A stretch of DNA of 64,000 bases from contig JAJHZJ010000311.1 in assembly GCA_023548195.1 (NCBI GenBank), positions 10,121,099 to 10,185,098 on the forward strand, in the 5' to 3' direction. This DNA comes from Bettongia penicillata ogilbyi. Its lineage: Eukaryota; Chordata; Mammalia; Diprotodontia; Potoroidae. This document shows, piece by piece, positions 55,950 to 64,000 of the stretch (the first letter of the stretch is position 1; every line of letters begins with the position of its first letter). A program made the position numbers and the translations under genes. The notes below the pieces were generated by a model, which worked only from the letters and a program-made list of their open reading frames with translations, did no database searches and was not told where the DNA came from.

Positions 55950-56060
55950 TGACCTTGCATATGTCTTTTCACTTCTCTGGACCTCAGTTTTGAAATTTAT
56001 CAAATAGGAGGCATGGAAAGGATAATTTCTAATATTCTTCCCATGTTCTAAAATTCAAAA
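55950..56060 (+). mobile_element. MIR fragment
   Basis: 'ATATGTGACCTTGCATATGT' and 'TGGACCTCAGTTTTGAAATT' are decayed MIR. Confidence 0.6.
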
Positions 56061-57110
56061 ATTTTCATTCCTCCATTTCCTTTTTTTCTTTCTTTCTCCC
56101 ATTCCTTCATTTCTAATTTTATAACTTAAACAATGGTAGTTCATCTACCTAATACAATGGGCAGTACCAAATGATTTAAAAAGAAATGCTTAAATTGCGA
56201 CTAATTGATTGGGTACAGCCAGAGGGCTGGCCCTTTTTGAAATAAGGGTGAGGTAGGCAGAGATACACTTTAGAGTAAATAGGATATTCATTCTGGGTTG
56301 TTTCTTTCCATGGGAACAAATCTTTCCCATGTCCTTATTTCCAAGATGTTCTTGTTGTCTCCTCCATTACTTATGTGAGAATTAATAAGTTAGGTGACTT
56401 CCAGTCAAGACCAAATATGGGAAATTGGGTCCAGACACTTTAAGATGCTTCCCAAGTGCTTTTTCTATTTAGCTTCATAACTTCTTTTCATACTTAGTTT
56501 TCTTCTTAGATCCTTCATTCCCTTTAAATGACTGATAGCTTAAAGTGTTACCCGTTCCAGGGATGTTTGCCTTTCAACCAGCATCAAAGTCCTGAAATAA
56601 TGGAATAAACTTCTGATAATAGAATTGTAGGTGTCAGCAAGCAGGTGGGAGAGAATCTAGTGGAGTCCCGAGGCCTTCCCCTGCCCAAAAAGACACAGCA
56701 CATAGGCTTTCATCTTCTCTAATTGGCTAGCCCTGAGTGTAACATATTCACAAGATGATTACCTTTGATCCCCTACAGATTTTTTTTTTCTCCTTTTTTA
56801 TGCTCTACTACTGTGCTTTTCTTCCAACTCTGGAGGCAATACAGGATAATTAGAGGCACTGAAAGAAGATATGGAGAAGTTCGGTATTAGAGTAAGCAAA
56901 TAAGTAGGTATAGATACTTTCTGAATTTTGGACTCAAGTCAGAAAATGGCACTCCCTAAATTGGAGACGACATAATTAAGGTAATACTCTATATGATTTT
57001 ACATCTGTATAAGTAGCTTATGGAGGTACCATAAGAGTCTTGGATTTAAAACGTGTAAATCACTGAAAAGTATATCAATACCCCAGCATTTAGGCATTTT
57101 AAATTTGCAA
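56061..57110. other. Unassigned sequence
   Basis: A weak SINE-head-like phrase occurs at 56835-56890. Otherwise I see no repeat and no supported gene. Confidence 0.45.
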
Positions 57111-57114
57111 TTAG

Positions 57115-59000
57115 GTTTGGGGTAGAGCCAAGATGGTGGGATAGAAGCAACAAACACAGATAGCTGAGATCAACCTCAGGCTTCTTTTAAATAGATCTAG
57201 AAGATGCAGCAGACTTTGTCCTCATGAGGGAATCCAAGAAAATAATTGGTGAGTCATACCCCCATCCCCTCCCTGAGCCCAGCTTGGTACAGATAGAGAA
57301 GTCTATGACTGTTTAGACACTAGGGACAGAATCTAGCCAGAAAAGCCCTCTTGTAGCAATCTAAAACATAGAGAAGCTGTGCACAAGAGTAAAAAGAATT
57401 CTCAAATCCAGGACAGAAGGGCCAAAACATTGGTAGGGTATAGGAGTAGATGCCTGTTGGATAGCTCTGTTCCTTATTATCCAATTCCAAAGTTGATGGA
57501 GAAGGTGTTCTATACCTAGGGATGGTGTTCCAGAGTGTGGAACATTTGCTGGCCTTAGGCTGCATAAAAAACAAGGAACAAGTTCAGAAGCAAGCTATTA
57601 CTCAAACCCTAGGAACAGAGTAAAGTTTCATTTATAGCTTCTAACCCTTTCTGAGAAAGAAAGAGGAAGAGTTAGAAAGGAAGCTCAGACCAAAGAGAAG
57701 TCTGCAGTTCTGTCACTCAAAACCAGCTGAGCTTTCCAGCTGACTGATGGTGACTGAATTCAATAGCAGTCCACTAAAATTCCAAATAGGGCAAGTAATC
57801 AGGAATGTTGTACAGACTCAAATCCAAATATTGTAGGACTCAGAATGGGGGTGGGGAGCTGAGGTGAATAGTGACCAGACTTAACATTGAATCATACCAT
57901 TTTGGGACCATTGAAAGCTTGGATCTCCTCACCATGAACTGACCCTCAGACTTGTATTATAACCCAATATTCAATACTCCAAGAAAGCAGCAGAAAATGC
58001 TTCATTCAGTACTCCAAGATATACAACATTCAATACTCCAAGAAAAGACCAGATATTCCATTGAGAAGTTCTTAGAGCCTGGCCCTAGCATAGAGTCTGA
58101 AGTCAGAAAGTTAGCTGGAAGAATGGGCAAGCATAAAAAACTATTATGATGACTGAGATGCTCAAGAGACAAACACAGAAAAAGAGAATGATGACTAAAC
58201 ATCTCAAGCAAAGCCTCAAATAAAAACAAAGCTTGGGAACTAATTAAACTAGATTTCTTAGAAGAGATGAAGCAAAAGTTTAATAAAATAGTTAAAATGT
58301 TTTTCTAAATGAAATGAGAATACTAGAGGGGAAAAAATGAAAAAGGAACGAGTCATGGAAGAAATAATTTGAAAAAGAAATTAACAGCTTAGCATAAGAC
58401 ACACAAAACTTTCTCCAAACAACAAATTCCCTGAAAAATCTAATAGAACTAAGAGAAGCTAATAACTCCACGAGACAATAAGAAATATTAAAACAAAGTC
58501 AAAAGATTTTAAAAAAATAGATGAAAATTTTAGGTATCATAGTAAAAATAAGTGAACTGGAAAAATTGATCAAGGAGATATAATTTTTAAAAATCATTAA
58601 ACTACCAGAAAGCCATGATCAGAAAAGAAACCTAGACATTATTTTTAAAAAAAATCACAAAAGAATGTCTCAGATGTCTTAAAAATGGAATTCAAAGTAT
58701 AAAAAGAAAGAACCCTACTGCTAACCTCCTACAAATGAACCTCCTCAAAAATGAAAAGTTCCAGGAACATTATAGCCAAGTAAAGAAAATATACTTTGAG
58801 AAGCCAGAAAGAAAGAACTTAAAGTATAGAGCAGCCACAATTAGGAGTAAGCAGTTACTACTAAAAAGGAGTAGAAAGCTTGGAATAAAATAATCCAAGA
58901 GGTAAAGAATATAGACTTATGGGGTGGAGGGGTAAACACACGAGAATGATCATTGAGGACTAAAAATGGGGAGGTGATACATTTGTCCCTTCAGAACCTT

Positions 59001-59034
<34 letters not shown>

Positions 59035-59905
59035 CCACTCCCATCTTCATCATCATCATCATCTTGGGTCATAAAGGGAGTATAATTAAATAGAAGGTCT
59101 GGGAGAGTTTTTGTTGTTTTGATGATCTTAATATAAGAAAAAAAGGGAAAGGAACAGTACCACAAATTATGGAAAGACAATGAAAAAATATATCCCACAA
59201 TTGGGATGCTTGATAGAGGTCTATACAAACAGAGAGGAAAAGGGTGAAGGGGAGTGGTGTACACTTGAACTTCATTCTCATTTGTAATGACCAAAGAAGA
59301 AAAAAGAAGACAGAACTGGATACAGAAATAAATTTCTCCAAATAGGAAAAGAGGAAGGAAAATGGAGAAACAAAAGAAGGGAAAAAAGGAAGGATGGATT
59401 AAAGTAGAGAGTGATCCTAAGTAGAATAAATTCTAAGTAAGGGTATGCAAAAAGGTTCATAGCAGATCTTTTTACAAAGGAAAAAAGAACTGGAAACTGA
59501 AGGGTGCTCAGCAATTAAGGAATGGCTGGACAGGTTATGGTATACAAATGTCATGGAATTCTATTATGTTGTAAAAAATGATGATATAGATGGTTTCATA
59601 GGAACCTGGGAAAGCTGGTAAGAAGTTAAGCAAAACCAAGAAGATAGATTATACAGTGCATCATCACTATAGTGTCAAGCATCTTTGAAATACTTAAGAA
59701 GTCTAATCAGTGCAATGACAAACCACAATTCTAGAAGACACAGGATAAAATTCACATCCTAAAAGAGAGTTACTGAATGCGAAGTGCTGATTGAGATACA
59801 TATTTTGAAAAAGACCAATGCAGGAATTTATTTTAATTGTCAATACCTATTTATAACAGTTTTTTTTTTCTCCTGTATTTTTCATTTGATGGCGGAGTAG
59901 GGAGA
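57115..59905 (+). mobile_element. HAL1-like half-L1 element
   Basis: The 5' end reads 'GGGGTAGAGCCAAGATGGTG', the start of marsupial L1-type 5' UTRs. An A-rich ORF1-like region follows at about 58200-58900 (Lys/Glu/Asn codons, 'AAGTTCCAGGAACATTATAG'), closed by stops. Directly after it come a 3' UTR-like region and an L1 3' segment: 'CAAAGGAAAAAAGAACTGGA' and 'AATTAAGGAATGGCTGGACA' at 59475-59530, homologous to 31040-31180 in the L1. No endonuclease or reverse transcriptase region lies between, which matches the HAL1 layout (ORF1 without ORF2). Such elements depend on L1 enzymes in trans. An alternative is an L1 with a large internal deletion. Confidence 0.7.
59001..59063. repeat. (ATC)n microsatellite
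   Basis: Two ATC runs are separated by 'ACCACTCCCATCTTC'. The Asp-rich minus-strand frame across it is an artefact. It lies inside the HAL1-like element. Confidence 0.95.
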
Positions 59906-62055
59906 GGTGAGAGAGATAGGGAGATTTTTAGTGATTGAAAGAAAACATTAATTTAAAAATTACAATTACAAAATATTTATTTGGTGAGACCCCATCCCAA
60001 AATGGTCAAGTTGGTCTATTACTCAGAACTGTGAAAACATTTGGATTCCTGACTGAAGGCAAGAAAAGTTTCCTGTCTTTATTGGATATAGAGTATGCCT
60101 GTCAACTTAGTTTAGCAATTATCAGTGAACTAAGGGTAGAGAAAATTGGAAAACTGGGTATCCAGTCATTTTGAAGGAAGCTCTCATATGATAATGAGTT
60201 TGGAGATACAGACTCTGAGGTACACAGGATCACCTTTGTATTACTCAGTCTTTGACTTAGCCAACTTGCTAGCTACTCTGTCTGTGTGTTTTCCTCTAAT
60301 TTCTACTGTCTTGGCTTCTTAATAATCAGAATCCCTGTGGTTGAGAAGGTCACTAGGTTTACCTCACCATCTCCTGCTACTTAATAATATTATATTTCCC
60401 CATTGATTTTTAAAAATTATATTCTACAAAGCATTGGAGGTGAACATGCAGTGTGGAGAGATAGTTTTTTGCCACTGAAGAAAATGACAACAGCTACAGA
60501 GAGCCTTATAGTTTAGTTATGGTCCAAAACAACCACTATATTCATATCAACTACTTCTTTCCTATATAAACTTATTTTGCCAAATTTTGGCCTTGATATT
60601 GAGCTAGGTCATTTCCCCATTATCCAGGATACTAAGTCTCAGCCCTTTTAAATCTATTTCACTATCCCTCAGATATAGGGCTGAATGTCTAGGATCTAGG
60701 TAAGTTTTTCTTTGTATCTTCTCAGAGTTCAGTCATTCTATGGGGTAACTCATTCTGATGCAACCAATCAATTAAATTTTTATTAAGCTTATGGAAAATA
60801 AAGCGTCTTTTCCTTCCATCAGTATACATTCTCATAAGCAACATACAATCTTGGTATATAAAAAAAATGATAAAATAGGTACAAGGGTTAAAGACTACAG
60901 CCAAGGAAATGTCTACTATTTCCTCAAATTCCTTGTAAGGAGGAACTCTTTCTTTTCCAAACTCCAAAACTTCCTGAAGGACCTTGAGTTTTGTCCTCTT
61001 GACACCTTATCTTTATTCTGAAAGATTACATGTTTTGACCACTCTGTAAATACTTTGAGCTTCTGTCTGTGAAGCCTCTCTGAGACAGATTTGATAACAG
61101 AGTTTAGCCATTTAAGCATTATCTCTTCTATCTATACCATGGAGATCATGGATCACATCGCCTTTCTGAACCTAGGTCTCTCCACCCTTTCCTGCATGCA
61201 TGACAACTTGTCCCAGAATACTACATTGTCTAGTTCTGATCTTGCACTCCCAGTTAGGTCCAGATTACTAACAAAATTCAGACAGCAAATACACTTTAAC
61301 ACCAATAAAGAGCAGCTGCCAATTAAGGATAAAATCACGACTCAGTATTCTGAGTCATGATCCAGTTCAGTCCTTGGGAAGTGGTGGTGAAGGGGAGGGA
61401 GTTTCCATTAGGAACATTTTTTTTATCCAATTAGGAATAAAAAACATGTCTGTGATATGATAGCATTAGCTAATTCTCACCCCCACTGGTATTTGGATTA
61501 AAATCATTTCCAAACACATAACCTGAGAGATGATGAAACATAATCTTATATTTGTTTAATGAGAAGAAGGTATCTGTTAAGGTTCAACAAGTAGCCTTCC
61601 TGAAATTTCCTCAGGAAGAACATCAATCTAAACTATAACTTGTATAAGATAAACCACAGTCTAATGTCATAACAGTAAGAGTTAATAGTTTAATGATGGA
61701 AGTTTTTGGCAACTGATAAGCAATACTGCAAAAACAGACATAGTAAAGGATTATTTGTCAGTATTTATCAAAGATTGTCTAAGGGAGAGGGTGGTTTGAT
61801 GGGCTAAAATGAACGTTCCCATCCATTTGGCAGATTTCCTTGCAGTGGAGAAGAGTGCCCCAGTCTATTGTCACTTGATGACAATATTCTTTAAGATCAT
61901 TTTGCTTTCCTTGCTTAGACACCGCTTACCCAGCAGCTGTCTGATCTTAGTTTGGTTTTCTAAGTAGACTTCTCTACTGGGAAACAAATAGACTGGCTTT
62001 ATAGAATTATTCTGATAGACTTGGCAGTTATTTTTTTTCTCTGAGTAAATTTATA
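59906..62055. other. Unassigned sequence, with a possible old L2 in reverse
   Basis: At 60755-60910 'CAACCAATCAATTAAATTTT' and 'TATTAAGC' are followed by sequence like a very decayed inverted L2. Overlapping minus-strand open frames at 60722-61119 and 61153-61338 have no motif I recognise. The rest is unassigned. Confidence 0.4.
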
Positions 62056-62059
62056 AAAT

Positions 62060-62290
62060 GATTTATACATCGTAGTACAGTGGAAAGACTGCTGAATTTG
62101 GATTTAGAGAACCTGGGTTTGAATCTCAGCTCTAGCACTTAATATCTATGTGATCTTGCACAAATTGATTCATTCATCTGAAGCATGGATTTCCCATCTG
62201 TAAAATTAGCTGATTGGGTTAGATGAGACTAAAAGATCCATTTCCATGATAAAACTGAACCTATCACCCTATGATTCTCTTGTGATTTGC
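62060..62290 (+). mobile_element. MIR/THER SINE, near full length
   Basis: Head 'CGTAGTACAGTGGAAAGACT', 'AACCTGGGTTTGAATCTCAG', 'TATCTATGTGATCTTGCACA', 'TTTCCCATCTGTAAAATTAG' and an ending with 'GGGTTAGATGAGACTAAAAG'. A further MIR scrap lies at 62560-62605. Confidence 0.8.
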
Positions 62291-62699
62291 GGTAACATGA
62301 AACAGTACCCTAGACTCTGACCAGCCCTGAGTGAACTGATGAAATAATTTTCCTGGATGTGCCAAGCTGAGAACCACATTTTGGCAATTTGGCAACTACA
62401 TAGATACAAAAATAAAAAAGAAAGAGAGTCAGACAAGCTTCTTTTATAGTCTTATTTAATAGTGTAAAATATCTTCTAGTGAATCTATGAAGGATCTATA
62501 AGTTGATGATTAAGCTAAGATCAGAGTATTCTATTCAATATCAAGGTTGAATGAATCTCTATGAGACACAGTAAGTCACTTGACCTCTCTGTGACTCAGG
62601 CAATTCTCCATGACTTTGTATTATGGTCAGGTTCTTAGATCATGTTCCTCCTATGATAAAATCACAGCTTATATCACTACATGAGAGAGAAAGGTTTTC

Positions 62700-63615
62700 A
62701 AACTAACAAAATCTAATTCAAGAAGAATTTATTAAATGCCTTTAATATGACAAGTGCTATGCTGTATGCTATGTGTGCAAAGACAAAGCTCCAAATCACA
62801 AGTTCCTGCCCTCAAGGAGCATACATTCTATTGAGGGGGAAATTAGATGGTCATTCAAGAACAACAAGTTGACCAGTTTGATTAGAATGTGGGAGGGGGA
62901 ATATGAAGTCATTCTGGAAAGATAGTTGAGATAAATCATGAGAAGTTTTAAATTTCAAACAGAAATCTATATTTTTAACCTAAAGGTAATAGTGATTCAT
63001 AGAAGCTTTTTGAGTTGCATCTAAAGAATGGATTGGAAAGATGAAAGATTGCATCTAAGGAGACTATGACAAAAATCCAGAAAAGATATAAATCTAGGGT
63101 GGGACTTTGTGAGTATAGAGAATAGACACACAAGCTCTATTGTAGAGGCCTATTTGACATGACTTAACAACTGCTTATACATTGCGAGGGAGAGGAAAGC
63201 ATGATGGTTCCAGGGATCCAAACAGGTGTGACTGGAAAAATTGTGGTACCCTTGGCAGAAGTAAGAAAGTTAGAAGGAGCATGGACAATGAGGAGTGGAG
63301 GCAGGGGAGGGATGAGTTCTGTTTTGGACATATTGATTTTGAAATGTCTATGCAACATCAAAGTAGAAATGTCCAGCAGGAAACTGGGGATAGGGCCAGG
63401 AATTCCAGTAAGAGATGAGGACTGTAAATGGATACTCAGAAATTACGTGTATTGGGATGATACTTGTACCCATCAGAGATGATGAATTCTCAGAGAAATA
63501 TAATGAGAGAAGAGACTAGGGCCCAGGATAAAGCCATGGAGACTATGGAAGAATAGTAAGACAGCAAGAGAACCACCTCAGAAACTTAAAAAAACTCAGG
63601 AAGGAAAGACTGTCT
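62700..63615 (-). mobile_element. L2/CR1-clade LINE, minus strand, part 1
   Basis: It runs from the inverted 3' end ('TTCAAGAAGAATTTATTAAA', 'TGCCCTCAAGGAGCATACAT') inward. 'GTTCTGTTTTGGACATATTG' and 'AGACTAGGGCCCAGGATAAA' are reverse complements of the coding region of L2/CR1-type elements. Open frames at 63182-63482 are by-products. A hAT interrupts the element. Confidence 0.75.
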
Positions 63616-63619
63616 AGTA

Positions 63620-63803
63620 CATGGGTTCTTTAACTTTTCTTTACTATGGACTTCCTTGGCATTCCAGTAAAGCCTCTGAACTCTCTTTTAAGAATAATAT
63701 TTCTAAATACATAGGTCTACAAGGGAAATCATTTTTATGGTTAAGACATTTATCAAAATATATATTTTTTAATGTTCATAGCCTCCAAATGAATAACCCC
63801 ATG
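63620..63803. mobile_element. hAT-type element nested in L2
   Basis: The ends are 'CATGGGTTCTTTAAC' and, inverted, 'CATGGGGTTATTC'. The interior 'AAGCCTCTGAACTCTC' and 'TCTAAATACATAGGTC' matches the TTCTTAACCT family. Flanks GTCTAGTA and TCCTAGAA resemble a mutated nTCTAGAn duplication. Confidence 0.7.
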
Positions 63804-64000
63804 TCCTAGAAGAAATGGTGACCAGGAAGGGCAATTTCTGCAGATAGGACAATCAGGATCATTCAATTGAAAAAGAGATTATTAATGATCTTGGAATGAG
63901 GAATTTCAGTTGGGTGGTGAGGACAGAATCCAGATTGTAAGATGTCAAGGAGCAGCTTTTCCTAAGATATAGACTGCAAGAAGGAAGACACAGAGCAATC
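63804..64000 (-). mobile_element. L2/CR1-clade LINE, minus strand, part 2 (runs off the window)
   Basis: 'GGTGGTGAGGACAGAATCCA' and 'GATTGTAAGATGTCAAGG' continue the inverted coding region past the hAT insertion and reach the window edge. Confidence 0.65.

Noticed and set aside
58950..59294. Aspartate-rich protein on the minus strand
   Set aside because: It is a translation of the (ATC)n microsatellite inside the HAL1-like element.
60722..61338. Cluster of overlapping minus-strand frames suggesting a processed pseudogene
   Set aside because: I could not match any part to a known protein. Part of the stretch resembles a decayed inverted L2, and no poly-A tail or duplication was seen.
63182..63482. 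Two overlapping plus-strand frames of 78 and 93 codons
   Set aside because: They are antisense readings of an L2/CR1-type coding region.

Overview
The window looks like intergenic or deep-intronic chromosomal DNA from a marsupial mammal, most likely an opossum-like species. The evidence is the repeat content. There are many copies of the marsupial tRNA-headed CORE-SINE whose 3' part reads like 'GAGAAGGAAATGGCAAACCACT...TTTGCCAAGAAAACCCC' (MAR1 type), along with MIR/THER SINEs. There is RTE LINE sequence with an RTE-tailed SINE partner, very abundant old L2/CR1-clade LINE sequence, a marsupial-style L1, and an L1 derivative that keeps ORF1 and the 3' end but lacks the enzymatic core (HAL1 type). 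Several small hAT transposons are also present. The DNA is AT-rich and CpG-poor. No protein-coding gene, tRNA, rRNA or CRISPR array could be supported. Every long open reading frame is short (148 codons or fewer) and lies in transposon debris, microsatellites or unremarkable AT-rich sequence.

Layout. 0-9 kb: MIR remnants, a hAT fragment, two head-to-head truncated RTE copies (4.0-4.7 kb minus, 5.1-6.6 kb plus), a possible retroviral LTR (6.6-7.0 kb) and a long TC microsatellite. 9.7-10.8 kb: repeat-free sequence that may be conserved non-coding DNA. 11-24 kb: mixed SINEs and three L2 fragments split by later SINE and RTE insertions, ending with a foldback hAT MITE at 23.8-24.0 kb. 24-25.8 kb: unannotated. 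25.8-27 kb: L2 minus. 27-31.4 kb: decayed L1 plus, with a nearly perfect 167-bp inverted repeat at its 3' end. 31.6-34.2 kb: L2 plus with nested SINEs and a compound microsatellite. 34.2-38.3 kb: mostly unassigned. 38.3-41.6 kb: two solo LTRs of one family in opposite orientation, each with its own 5-bp target-site duplication; between them lie a candidate conserved element and an L2 fragment. 41.6-57 kb: scattered L2, SINE and hAT copies with several repeat-free stretches. 57.1-59.9 kb: HAL1-like element. 59.9-64 kb: mostly unassigned, then L2 minus with a nested hAT.

There are no genes to connect. The biology is a record of successive transposition: ancient L2/MIR, then L1/HAL1, RTE and SINEs, then LTR and hAT insertions. 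The best leads are the young 167-bp inverted duplication, the LTR pair, the foldback hAT element inserted at a TCTAGA target, and the repeat-free blocks that could be regulatory. I do not see a new biological system here. All repeat family names were assigned by eye from remembered consensus patterns, and most outer boundaries are approximate unless a target-site duplication is described.
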